NCBI GenBank assembly: GCA_004297725.1
Contig: SCUS01000025.1
Coordinates: 1-64,000, forward strand
DNA length: 64,000 bases
Source of the DNA: Myxococcaceae bacterium
GTDB taxonomy: Bacteria > Myxococcota_A > Polyangia > Polyangiales > Ga0077539
Reading direction: 5' to 3'
Positions 8,069-16,223 of this stretch are shown piece by piece; within the stretch, counting starts at the first letter, position 1; the number at the start of each line of letters is the position of its first letter. The translations under genes were made by a program, and so were the position numbers. Under the pieces are notes generated by a model. The model did not search any database. It saw only the letters and a program-made list of their open reading frames with translations, and had not been told where the DNA came from.

Positions 8069-8915
8069 ACTGGTGCTGGCGGTCCTCGTGCTCTTCGCCT
8101 GCGGGTCCCTGCTCGTGACCGCGGGCCTCGCGCCGACGAGGCGGGGCGACGCGCCCAGCGGGACGCAGCTCGAGCGGGCGTCCTGGGGGGGCCTGTGGCG
8201 GCCCTTGATCCCGACCGCGCTGGCGCTCGCGCTGCTCGCGGGCTGGGCCTTCCAGGAGCCGAACGCCTCGGACGAGGCCGTGCGCGCGCCCATGCTGGTC
8301 GTCGCGGTCGTGGTCGCGGCGCTCTGGTTCCGCGCCGGCGTTCGGGCGTTCGTCGCCCTGCGTCCCGGCCGCGCGGCGGCGACGGTCGCGACCGCGGGGC
8401 TCCTGCGCCCGCACGTCCTGGTCTCGCCGACGTTCGCCGAGGTGGTCGATCCCGCGGCGCTGGCGGCCGCCCTGGCCCACGAGGCCGCCCACGTCCGCCA
8501 CCGCGACCCGCTCCGGCTCTGGGTGGCCCGCTTCGTCACGGACCTCCAGGGGGCGCTGCCGGGCGCGCGGGCGCGCCTCGACGCCTGGGAGCACGCGCTC
8601 GAGATGGCGCGCGACGAGGAGGCGCGGATCGGCGGCGTGGACGGCGCCGACCTCGCCGCGGCGATCCTCGCGGCGGCGAGGCTGGGGGACCGTTCGTTGC
8701 CGTCCACCGTCGGCCTCATGGGGCCCGGCGACGCCCTGCGCGAGCGCGTCGATCGCCTCCTGGCGCCGCTCGTCGTGCCCCCTCAGACGCCCGGTCTCCG
8801 GGCCGCCCGGGCCGCCCGCCTCGCCCTGTTCGCCCTCGCCGTCGCGGGCTTCGGGTGGGTCGGCGTGAAGTTCGGCGAACCGATCGTGCGCGCGTTCCCG
8901 TGGGTCGCGACGTGA
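8058..8915 (+). CDS. M56 (BlaR1-like) membrane metalloprotease without sensor domain
   Basis: 285 residues from the GTG at 8058, preceded by AGGAGG and overlapping the repressor gene by 11 nt. There are about four to five hydrophobic segments (residues 3-20, 50-65, 80-100, 255-275). The zinc site HEAAH with following HRDP at about residues 141-151 is the M56 signature, and the zinc-ligand glutamate region DEEAR follows. Unlike BlaR1/MecR1 there is no C-terminal penicillin-binding domain, so the signal must be sensed by another part or partner. Probable role: inactivate the BlaI-type repressor and release the exporter operon. Confidence 0.85.
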   Translation: MDRELVLAVLVLFACGSLLVTAGLAPTRRGDAPSGTQLERASWGGLWRPLIPTALALALLAGWAFQEPNASDEAVRAPMLVVAVVVAALWFRAGVRAFVALRPGRAAATVATAGLLRPHVLVSPTFAEVVDPAALAAALAHEAAHVRHRDPLRLWVARFVTDLQGALPGARARLDAWEHALEMARDEEARIGGVDGADLAAAILAAARLGDRSLPSTVGLMGPGDALRERVDRLLAPLVVPPQTPGLRAARAARLALFALAVAGFGWVGVKFGEPIVRAFPWVAT

Positions 8916-10075
8916 GGGCGCTCCACGCGCCGCCCGCGGTCGCCCTGCTCGCGGTCGCCCTGCTCGCGTCCTGTGGCGAGAGCGAGTCGGAGCGCGAGGA
9001 GCGAGCGATGGCGGCGGCCGTTCCTCCGCGGCTCGAGCCCGACGGAACCATCCGCCTGACCGACGCCGATCGTCGAGCCCTCGGCCTCGCCGTCACCGAG
9101 GCCCTGGCGGAGGACCTGCCCGACGTGACCCTGCGCCTCGGCCGCGTCCGCGCGCGGCTGGGCGACGAGGCGCTGGTCGTCGCGCCGGTGAGCGGGCGCA
9201 TCGTGCGCGCGCCCGCCGCGGCCCTCGGCGCCCTGGTGACGGCCGGCGACGCCGTCGTCCAGATCACGCCGACGCTGGCGACCGCCGAGCGGATCTCGAT
9301 GGACGTCCAGGCCGCTCAGTTCCAAGGGCAGATCGAGGCGACGGCGCGCGAGCTCGCCACCCGCGAGGCCGAAGCCGTCCGCGCGCGCGACCTGGCCCGC
9401 GGCGCGATCGTGAGCGCCGAGCGTCTCCAGCAGGCCGAGCTCGCCGTCGCGACCACCCGCGCCCGGCTGCAGGGACTCGAACGGTCGCGCGGGGCCCAGG
9501 CGCAGGGCGAGCGCACTGCCGTCGCCCTGCGGGCCCCGGCGGGCGGCACGCTCGTGGCGCTCGACGCCTCCCTCGGGGCGATGGTCCGCGCGGGCGACGT
9601 CGTCGCGCGCATTCTCCAAGCGGGCCCGCGCTGGGTGGACGTCGCGACCGCCCCCGACGAGCCGACCGGAGACGGGTACGAGGTCGCGGCCGGTCCCGCC
9701 TGGGTGTCGGCCCGCCTGCTGGCCCGCGGCGCGATCGTCGAGGACGACGGCACGCGCCGCGATCGACTGGTGGTCGATGCCGTGGGGGCGGTCCCGCTGC
9801 TGCCGGGCGCGACCGTCGCCGTGCGCGTGGCGCACGGCGCGCCGCGGGGGACGGTCGTGCCCGAGGCCGCGCTCGTGCCCGACGCCGGCGGGGACGTCGT
9901 CTACGTCGAGGTCCGCCCGAACCTGTTCGCGGCGCGCGCCGTCCGGGTCGCCGCCCGATTCCACGGGCGAGCGCGCCTGGCGGCGGGCCTCCACGACGGC
10001 GAGCGGGTCGTGACCGTCGGGGCCATGGCGCTGCGGGGCGAGAGCCTGCGCGGCGCCCTGCGCCACCAGGAGTAG
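8912..10075 (+). CDS. RND efflux periplasmic adaptor (HlyD/CusB family)
   Basis: 387 residues from GTG at 8912, which overlaps the M56 stop as GTGA. A lipoprotein signal ends LLASCGE. Domains in order: barrel-sandwich half (ALVVAPVSGRIVRAPAA), alpha-helical hairpin rich in Ala/Arg/Glu (about residues 130-200), the second lipoyl half (VALRAPAGGTLVAL), beta-barrel and membrane-proximal region (VVPEAALVPDAGGDVVYVEV, LHDGERVVTVGAM). This protein links the inner-membrane pump to the outer-membrane channel encoded next. Confidence 0.9.
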   Translation: MRALHAPPAVALLAVALLASCGESESEREERAMAAAVPPRLEPDGTIRLTDADRRALGLAVTEALAEDLPDVTLRLGRVRARLGDEALVVAPVSGRIVRAPAAALGALVTAGDAVVQITPTLATAERISMDVQAAQFQGQIEATARELATREAEAVRARDLARGAIVSAERLQQAELAVATTRARLQGLERSRGAQAQGERTAVALRAPAGGTLVALDASLGAMVRAGDVVARILQAGPRWVDVATAPDEPTGDGYEVAAGPAWVSARLLARGAIVEDDGTRRDRLVVDAVGAVPLLPGATVAVRVAHGAPRGTVVPEAALVPDAGGDVVYVEVRPNLFAARAVRVAARFHGRARLAAGLHDGERVVTVGAMALRGESLRGALRHQE

Positions 10076-10081
10076 CGCGCC

Positions 10082-13000
10082 GTGGGATCCCTGCTCGATG
10101 GGCTCATCACCTGGTCGATCCGGCGGCGCGCCTTGGTGCTGCTGGCGGCCGTGGCCCTCACCGTGGCCGGGCTCTGGTCCGCGGGGCACGCCACGACGGA
10201 CGTGCTGCCCGACTTCACTCCGCCGCGCGTGGTCGTCCAGACCGAGGCGCCCGGGATGGGGACAGCCGACGTCGAGACCCTGGTCACGCGGCCGATCGAG
10301 CGCGCACTCCTCGGCACGCCGGGCGCCGAGACCGTGCGCTCGACCTCGGCGCCGGGCCTGTCGGTGATCACCCTGATGTTCGAGGAGGGCGCGGACCTCT
10401 ACCGCGTGCGGCAGCTCGTCGCCGAGCGCGTCGCCCTCACGAGCGGCCGGCTCCCCCAGGCCGTGCGGGCGCCGCAGCTGGCGCCGATCTCCGCGCCCAT
10501 CGGCGCGCTGCTCAAGTTCTGCGTCACCGTTCCGCCCGGCGGCGAGCAGCCGGCGCGCGACGCGCGCGCGTTCGCCGAGTGGACGCTGCGGCCGCGCCTC
10601 CTGGCGATCCCGGGCGTCGCGCAGGTCACCGTGCTGGGCGGGCGGGTCGAGCGCGTCGAAGTGCGGCCCGACCCGGCGCGCATGCGCGCGCGGGGGGTCA
10701 CGGTGGCCGACGTGACGGACGCGGTGCGCCGTAGCCAGGCCGTCTCCGGCGCGGGGTTCGTCGAGTCCGGCGGCGCGCGCCTCGACGTGCAGGACGACGC
10801 GCGGCTGACGCTCGCGGGCGCGGCGGTCATGCTCGGCGACGCGGTCGTCGTCGCCGCGCGGGGGGCTCCCCCGATCCGACTAGGCGACGTGGCCGACGTC
10901 GTCCGCGGCGACGAGCCGGCGGTGGGCGCGGCGATCTACGACGGGCGGCCGGCCCTCTTCGTCCAGGTCAACAAGCTGCCCTGGGCCGACACGCTCGACG
11001 TCACGCGCCGGGTCGAGCGGGAGCTCGCCGCGCTGCGCCGCGAGCTCCCGGCCGGCGCGCGCATGGAGCCGCCGGTCTTCCGGCAGGCCACCTTCGTGCG
11101 GCGGTCGATCGGCAGCGTCGGGCGGGCGATGGCGATCGGCGCGGCGCTGGTCGTGGCCGTGCTGCTCGCGTTCCTGCGCTCGGGTCGGCTGGCGGCGATC
11201 AGCCTGGTCTCGATCCCGCTCTCGATGCTGACGGCCGTGCTGGTGCTGGTGGCGACGGGCACGTCCATCAACGGCATGACGCTCGGCGGCCTCGCGCTCG
11301 CCGTCGGCGAGGTGGTGGACGACGCGATCGTGGACGTCGAGAACGTCTGGCGGCGCCTCGGCGAGAACGCCCGGTCGGCCGCGCCGCGCCCGGCCGAGGA
11401 CGTCATCCACGACGCCTCGCGCGAGGTGCGCGGCTCGGTCGTCTACGCCACCGTCATCGTCTGCCTCGTGCTCGTGCCGGTGCTGCTCCTCGGCGGGATC
11501 GCCGGGCGCATCTTCGCGCCGCTCGCCCGCGCCTACATCCTGGCGATCGGCGCCTCGCTGCTCGTCGCGCTGACGGTGACGCCGGCGATGTGCGCGTGGC
11601 TCCTGCCGCGCCTGGCCACGGCGGAGACCCGGCCGACGCGCTTCGCCGCGGGGCTGCTCGTCCGCTACGGCCGGCTGCTCCGGGCGGTCGCGTCGCGTCC
11701 CCGCACCGTCTTCACGCTCGCCGGCCTGCTGGCCGGGGGGGCGATCGTCGTCGTGCCCTTCCTCGGGGGGCGCTTCCTGCCGGAGTTCCGCGAGGGCGCG
11801 TTGATCGCCACCGTCATCGCCGCGCCCGGCACCTCCCTCGACGAGACCCTGCGCCTCGCCGGGCGCGTCGATGCGCAGCTGCGCGACGGCTTCGCACCGC
11901 ACGTCGCCGCCCGCGCCGGCCGCGCCGCGCTCGACGACGACGCGGCGCCGCCCCACCGCGTCGAGATGGACGTCCTCCTGCCGCCCGACGACGACCGCGA
12001 GGCCGAGGTGCTGGGCGCCGAGACGGCGGTGCGCATCGGCCGCGTGCCGGGGCTGGGCTTCGTCGTGGAGGGCTTCCTCGGCGAGCGGGTCCACGAGATC
12101 CTCTCGGGCGAGACGGCTCCCGTGGTGGTCCGCGTCGTCGGCCCCGACCTCGGCCCCCTCCGGGCGCTCGCCGCCCGCGCCGCCGCCGTCATGCGGACGA
12201 CGCCGGGCCTGGGCGCGGTGCAGGTCGAGCCCCAGCTCGACGTCCCCCAGCTCCGGGTGCGACCCGACCGGGTGGCGCTGGCGCGCTACGGCGTGCGCGC
12301 GCTCGACCTGGCCGACGAGCTCGTCGCGTGGCGGCAGGGGCGCGCGTGGACGCAGATCCTCGGCGCGGACGGGCGAGTGGTCGATGTGGTGGTCGCCGGA
12401 CCGCCCCCGCTGCGCGAGCGCGACGCGCTCCGGGATGTGCCGATCGCCACGCCGGCGATGGGGTCCGTGAGCCTCGGCACCCTGGCGGACATCGACCTCA
12501 GTCCCGTCCCCGCGGTGGTCCATCACGAGGCCGGCGAGCGGCGCATCCACGTCACGGCGGGCGCGCGGGGCGCCGGGCTGTCCCGCGCGGTGGCACGCCT
12601 GACCGACCGGCTCGCGCGCGAGGTGCCGCTGCCCGCGGGCTACCGCCTGGACGTCGGTGGCGAGGCCGTCGCGCGCAGCGAGGCCGCGACGCGCCTGCTC
12701 CTCGTCGGCGGCCTCGTGCTGCTCGGGGTCTTCCTCCTGCTCGCGGTCGCGTTCGGCTCGTCGCGCGACGCCGGGATCGTGCTGCTGAACTTCCCGCTGG
12801 GCCTGCTCGGCGGCGTCGTGGCGGCGCTGCTCACGCCCGAAGGGCTCTCGGTCGCGGGCTTCGTGGGCTTCGTCACGCTCTTCGGGATCATCGCGCGCAA
12901 CGGCATCATGCTCGTCGCGCACAAGCGCCACCTCGACGCCGAGCGCCCCGACGAGGACCCCGTCGAGCGGGTGTTCCGGGCCGCCGAGGAGCGCCTGCTC

Positions 13001-13204
13001 CCGATCACCATGACCGCGGTGACGGCGGGGCTCGGGCTGCTGCCGCTCGCGCTGTCGTTCGAATCGGCCGGCAGCGAACTCGAGGCCCCGATGGCGCTCA
13101 TCGTCTGCGGGGGGCTCGTGACGTCCACGGCGCTCAACATGCTCGTCCTGCCGACGGTCTACGTCTGGCTCGCCCGACGAGGCGCCGCGAGGGCGGCGGG
13201 ATGA
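10082..13204 (+). CDS. CusA/CzcA-type heavy-metal RND transporter
   Basis: 1040 residues, full length for the family, starting at GTG 10082 six nt after the adaptor stop with AGGAG nearby. Two six-plus-six TM halves are visible. The heavy-metal subfamily signature VVDDAIVDVENV in TM4 carries the acidic residues used for proton coupling, and FGIIARNGIMLVAHKRH marks the second half. DVLPDFTPPRVVVQTEAPGM is the usual N-terminal porter start. Proton-driven export of metal cations such as Cu, Ag, Co, Zn or Cd is the family function; the metal cannot be assigned here. The BlaI/M56 genes in front suggest inducible expression. Confidence 0.92.
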   Translation: MGSLLDGLITWSIRRRALVLLAAVALTVAGLWSAGHATTDVLPDFTPPRVVVQTEAPGMGTADVETLVTRPIERALLGTPGAETVRSTSAPGLSVITLMFEEGADLYRVRQLVAERVALTSGRLPQAVRAPQLAPISAPIGALLKFCVTVPPGGEQPARDARAFAEWTLRPRLLAIPGVAQVTVLGGRVERVEVRPDPARMRARGVTVADVTDAVRRSQAVSGAGFVESGGARLDVQDDARLTLAGAAVMLGDAVVVAARGAPPIRLGDVADVVRGDEPAVGAAIYDGRPALFVQVNKLPWADTLDVTRRVERELAALRRELPAGARMEPPVFRQATFVRRSIGSVGRAMAIGAALVVAVLLAFLRSGRLAAISLVSIPLSMLTAVLVLVATGTSINGMTLGGLALAVGEVVDDAIVDVENVWRRLGENARSAAPRPAEDVIHDASREVRGSVVYATVIVCLVLVPVLLLGGIAGRIFAPLARAYILAIGASLLVALTVTPAMCAWLLPRLATAETRPTRFAAGLLVRYGRLLRAVASRPRTVFTLAGLLAGGAIVVVPFLGGRFLPEFREGALIATVIAAPGTSLDETLRLAGRVDAQLRDGFAPHVAARAGRAALDDDAAPPHRVEMDVLLPPDDDREAEVLGAETAVRIGRVPGLGFVVEGFLGERVHEILSGETAPVVVRVVGPDLGPLRALAARAAAVMRTTPGLGAVQVEPQLDVPQLRVRPDRVALARYGVRALDLADELVAWRQGRAWTQILGADGRVVDVVVAGPPPLRERDALRDVPIATPAMGSVSLGTLADIDLSPVPAVVHHEAGERRIHVTAGARGAGLSRAVARLTDRLAREVPLPAGYRLDVGGEAVARSEAATRLLLVGGLVLLGVFLLLAVAFGSSRDAGIVLLNFPLGLLGGVVAALLTPEGLSVAGFVGFVTLFGIIARNGIMLVAHKRHLDAERPDEDPVERVFRAAEERLLPITMTAVTAGLGLLPLALSFESAGSELEAPMALIVCGGLVTSTALNMLVLPTVYVWLARRGAARAAG

Positions 13205-14469
13205 GCCCGCGCGTTCTTCCAGCCGCATGGCTCGCCTTGGCGCTGGTGTCCGCCGCCGCGCGCGCCCAGGAGGCCCCACTCTCGCTCGCCGCGGCGCAGG
13301 CCGAAGCGCGCGCCCACGCGCCCGAGGCTGCCTCGCTCGCCGCGGGCGTGCGGGGCGCCGAGGCCGTCGCGGGCGACGCGCGCCGGGCCTTCCGGCAGGA
13401 CCCGACCCTCTCGTTCTCCGCGCAGCCCGGCGCCCTCTCGGGCGAGTCTCAGGGGTTGGGGTACAGCGTCGGCGTCAGTCTGCCGATCGACGTCTCGAGC
13501 GCGTGGGTGCCGCGCGGAGAGGCGGCGGCGGCCGACGCGCAACGGGCGGCCTTCGAGCGGGACGACGGGCTGCGCGCGCTCGACGAGTCCGTCGCCGTGG
13601 CGGTCGCCGAGCTCGCCTTCGCCCGGCGTGCGGTGGTCCGCGCCGAGCGGATCGCGGCCCTCCAGGACATCCTCGCGGAGGCGGCGGGGCGGGAGCTGGC
13701 CGCGGGGCGGGGGGATCAGCTGGCGTTCGATGCCGCCGCGCTCGACCTCGCGCGCGCCCGGCTCGCCGCGGCGCTGGCGGTCGGGGAGGAGAGCCAGGCG
13801 CGGCTCCGGCTCGCGCGCCTCCTCGGCCGCGCGACCGCGCAGGGACTGATCGTGGACGACCCGGCGGACGCGCCCGAGCCGCCCGACGAGGCGGCCGACG
13901 CCGCGCGCGTCGAGCGCGACCCGCGGGTCCGCGCGGCCGACGCCGAGGTCCGCGCGGCCCAGGCGCAGCGCCGGTGGCGGGAGCGGCAGGTGTTTCCCAT
14001 GCCGACGTTGAGCGCGACGTATTCCTCCCAACAGACCGGAGCCCCGGGTGGCGCCCTCACGGGTCCCGTCGATGGGAGCCTCAGCACGATCAGGGTCGGG
14101 CTGAGTGTTCCGGTGCCGCTCTTCGACCGGCAGACGGCGCCGCGCGCCCGGGCGTTCGCGCGGATCCTGGCCGCCGAGGCCCGCGCGCTCGCCGTGCGTC
14201 TCGACGTCCGCAGCGGGATCCTGGCGAGCGGAGAGGGACTGCGCGCGGCGCGGCGTGCCCTGGATGCCACCGCCCCGGTCCCCGTGATCGTCGAGCGGGA
14301 GTTCCAGCTACTGGAACGGGCGGCGCGCGCCGGAACGCTCGATGCCATGGCGCGCGCGCTGGCCGTCCGTCGGCTGGAGGAGGCAATGCAAGGGGTGGAT
14401 GCCGCCGTGCGCGACGCGCGCCTCGCCCGAGCACGCTGGGTCCGTCGGACGGGCGCGGAAGGGCCTTGA
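13201..14469 (+). CDS. TolC-family outer membrane efflux protein (CusC/CzcC-like)
   Basis: 422 residues from ATG 13201 overlapping the RND stop (ATGA). A cleavable signal peptide (LALALVSAAARAQ) precedes two related halves with long helical repeats (e.g. AAQAEARAHAPEAASLAAG, QLAFDAAALDLARARLAAAL) and beta strands (LGYSVGVSLPIDV and IRVGLSVPVPLFDRQ), the TolC pattern with 'xPLFDR' at the second beta region. It completes a three-part exporter with the two genes before it. Confidence 0.9.
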   Translation: MSPRVLPAAWLALALVSAAARAQEAPLSLAAAQAEARAHAPEAASLAAGVRGAEAVAGDARRAFRQDPTLSFSAQPGALSGESQGLGYSVGVSLPIDVSSAWVPRGEAAAADAQRAAFERDDGLRALDESVAVAVAELAFARRAVVRAERIAALQDILAEAAGRELAAGRGDQLAFDAAALDLARARLAAALAVGEESQARLRLARLLGRATAQGLIVDDPADAPEPPDEAADAARVERDPRVRAADAEVRAAQAQRRWRERQVFPMPTLSATYSSQQTGAPGGALTGPVDGSLSTIRVGLSVPVPLFDRQTAPRARAFARILAAEARALAVRLDVRSGILASGEGLRAARRALDATAPVPVIVEREFQLLERAARAGTLDAMARALAVRRLEEAMQGVDAAVRDARLARARWVRRTGAEGP

Positions 14470-14472
14470 CCG

Positions 14473-14835
14473 ATGTCCGAGGCCCGCGCGCTCAAGCGCG
14501 ACGTGCGCGCCGTCTCGCTCGCGTGCCGGGACCCGCGCGTCCCCTGGTACGCCAAGCTCCTGGCGGGCCTCGTCGTCGCCTACGCGGTGAGCCCCATCGA
14601 CCTCATCCCGGACTTCATCCCGGTGCTGGGCTACCTCGACGACCTCATCCTCGTGCCCGCCGGGATCGCCCTGGTCCTCCGCCTGATCCCCGCGGACGTC
14701 ATGGCGGACTGCCGGCTGCGGGAGGAGACGTTGGAGGGTCGCCCGGCCGGGTGGGGCGCCGCCGCCGTCATCGTGCTCCTGTGGCTCGGGGCCGCGGCGC
14801 TGGTCGGACGCTGGGCGTGGCACCGCCGCCGCTGA
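14473..14835 (+). CDS. YkvA/DUF1232 family small membrane protein
   Basis: 120 residues, starting 3 nt after the efflux channel gene. The DUF1232 core [20 protein letters not shown] and [17 protein letters not shown] (about residues 28-66) is unmistakable, followed by a Val/Leu-rich second hydrophobic segment near residues 90-112. The family has no firmly known function and often sits beside transport and stress genes. Its tight spacing suggests it is the last gene of the metal-exporter operon, and a GC-rich hairpin follows its stop. Confidence 0.85.
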   Translation: MSEARALKRDVRAVSLACRDPRVPWYAKLLAGLVVAYAVSPIDLIPDFIPVLGYLDDLILVPAGIALVLRLIPADVMADCRLREETLEGRPAGWGAAAVIVLLWLGAAALVGRWAWHRRR

Positions 14836-14839
14836 CGAT

Positions 14840-14854
14840 CCCCGCGACGCGGGG
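14840..14854 (+). terminator. Possible terminator hairpin after the metal-exporter operon; gap 14,836-15,150 otherwise empty
   Basis: CCCCGCG and CGCGGGG form a perfect inverted repeat around one base, starting 5 nt after the DUF1232 stop. There is no clear T-run, so Rho-independent termination is uncertain. The rest of the 315-nt gap up to the PAP2 gene shows no convincing ORF, RNA or repeat on either strand. Confidence 0.35.
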
Positions 14855-15150
14855 GTTGGCGCCCGGCACGACGGCCGCACCAGGTCGTCTCCGCCGACGG
14901 CCGCCCGGTGGCGTCGTCGCGCCAGACGTCGGTGGTGCGGACGTAGCGGCCCACCGTCGCCCGCGACCTCCAACGCCCCCGCGCCGCGACCGAGCGCTCG
15001 CGCCGCCCGCCGATCGGCGCGCACCCATCGCTCCCCTCCCCGAGACCGGGGCCCGCGCCGCCGCGGACTGGGACCGCCCCCGGTCGCCGTGCGGTCGCCC
15101 GAAGCGGGCCGCCTCACCCTCCGATCCGACACCACGAAGGCTCCGCCATC

Positions 15151-15900
15151 ATGACCCTCCCCACCCCTCCCCGCCTTCCGCCCGGACCCCGGCGGACGGC
15201 CCCCCCGCGCGGCGGCTGGCTGCGCGTGCTCGTCCCCGCCGCGCTGGTCGGGGGCGGGACGTCGGCGTTCGTCGGCTTCGCGAGCGAGGTCGGCGAGGGG
15301 GAGACCCGCCGGATCGACGAGCACATCCTGCTGGCGCTGCGCAACCGGGCGGACCTGTCGGACCCGTGGGGCCCCCGGTGGCTCGAGGAGGCCCTGCGCG
15401 ACGTGACGGGCCTCGGGGGCGTGGCGACACTCACGCTGCTCACCCTTGCGACGGTGGGCTTCCTGGTGATCCAGCGCCACCGCTGGACCGCGGCGGTGGT
15501 CGCCGGCACCGTGGCCGGCGGGCTCGCGTTGAGCAGCGCGCTCAAGCACGTCTACGCGCGACCGCGGCCCGACCTCGTGCCCCACGGGAGCTTCGTCTAC
15601 ACGTCCAGCTTCCCGAGCGGCCACGCGGCGATGTCGGCGGTGACGTTCCTCACGCTCGCCGCCCTGCTGGCCGAGGAGGCGCCCACGAGGGCCTTGCGGG
15701 TCTACCTGCTGTCCGTCGCGTCGCTGCTCACCCTCGCGGTCGGCTTCAGCCGCGTGTACCTGGGGGTCCACTACCCGAGCGATGTGCTGGCGGGCTGGAT
15801 CTTCGGCGCCACCTGGAGCGCCGCGAGCTGGTTCGCCGCGCGCCACTTCCGCCGCCACCGACAGGCCGTCGGTTCAGACGCGGGGCAGGGCCGCCCGTAG
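15151..15900 (+). CDS. PAP2-family membrane phosphatase
   Basis: 249 residues. All three phosphatase motifs are present: KHVYARPRP (KxxxxxxRP), FPSGH and SRVYLGVHYPSDV (SRxxxxxHxxxD), each between hydrophobic helices. The family dephosphorylates lipid phosphates such as undecaprenyl pyrophosphate, phosphatidic acid or phosphatidylglycerophosphate at the membrane. The arrangement YTSSFPSGHAAMSAVTF matches bacterial PAP2 enzymes. The substrate is unknown. It stands alone between the metal-exporter operon and the fluoride-riboswitch unit. Confidence 0.88.
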   Translation: MTLPTPPRLPPGPRRTAPPRGGWLRVLVPAALVGGGTSAFVGFASEVGEGETRRIDEHILLALRNRADLSDPWGPRWLEEALRDVTGLGGVATLTLLTLATVGFLVIQRHRWTAAVVAGTVAGGLALSSALKHVYARPRPDLVPHGSFVYTSSFPSGHAAMSAVTFLTLAALLAEEAPTRALRVYLLSVASLLTLAVGFSRVYLGVHYPSDVLAGWIFGATWSAASWFAARHFRRHRQAVGSDAGQGRP

Positions 15901-16025
15901 CGGACGCTTCAGCGCAGGGCCGCCGCGTCGGTCCCCAGGGCCCACACGGCATGTGCTCTTCCCGCTGCGATCGCCGGCTTGACTCCCGACTCCACGCCGG
16001 GAATCCTCCCGGCTCATTCCCGAAT

Positions 16026-16079
16026 GGCGGTGGAGTCCGCCGAGACCCGCAGCGAGCGTCGCTGCCAATGACTCCTACG
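16026..16079 (+). ncRNA. Fluoride riboswitch aptamer (crcB motif)
   Basis: The sequence contains every crcB landmark. A first hairpin GGCG..CGCC encloses GTGGAGTC. The second hairpin is GCAGCG-AGCGT-CGCTGC (16049-16065). The diagnostic 3' block is CAATGACTCCTACG. GGAGTC (16032-16037) in the first loop can pair with GACTCC (16070-16075) to form the fluoride-binding pseudoknot. It lies ahead of a CLC-F type antiporter, the commonest partner of this riboswitch together with crcB. Recognition is by motif and structure from memory, not by a covariance search. Confidence 0.85.
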
Positions 16080-16107
16080 ATGCCGCCCACCCCGGGCGCC
16101 GTAGGAG
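16072..16107 (+). promoter_or_regulatory. Expression platform of the fluoride riboswitch, sequestering a Shine-Dalgarno site
   Basis: CTCCTACG (16072-16079), the 3' end of the aptamer, is complementary to CGTAGGAG (16100-16107); an inner CGCCC/GGGCG stem lengthens the hairpin. The right arm contains TAGGAG, a strong ribosome-binding site 5 nt before a GTG at 16113. When fluoride locks CTCC into the pseudoknot, the ribosome-binding site would be free; without fluoride it would be hidden. No T-run follows, so translational rather than transcriptional control is more likely. Confidence 0.7.
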
Positions 16108-16112
16108 CTCGC

Positions 16113-16223
16113 GTGAGTCCCTCCGGCGCCGTTGCCCGACGGAGACTCCAGGTGATCGACGCCACCAACCGCGCGCGCTCCCTTCGCTTCGACCCGCCCT
16201 CGGATCTGGCGGATCGAACGTGA
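16113..16223 (+). CDS. Putative 36-residue leader peptide coupling the riboswitch to the antiporter gene
   Basis: A GTG-initiated ORF begins 5 nt after the TAGGAG in the riboswitch hairpin and ends in a TGA that overlaps the GTG of the antiporter gene (GTGA). The peptide (start VSPSGAVARRRLQVIDATNR) has no recognised domain. The antiporter's own upstream region has only a weak ribosome site, so this ORF may carry ribosomes to it by coupling. It could also be a chance frame; no homologue is known to me. Confidence 0.4.
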   Translation: MSPSGAVARRRLQVIDATNRARSLRFDPPSDLADRT

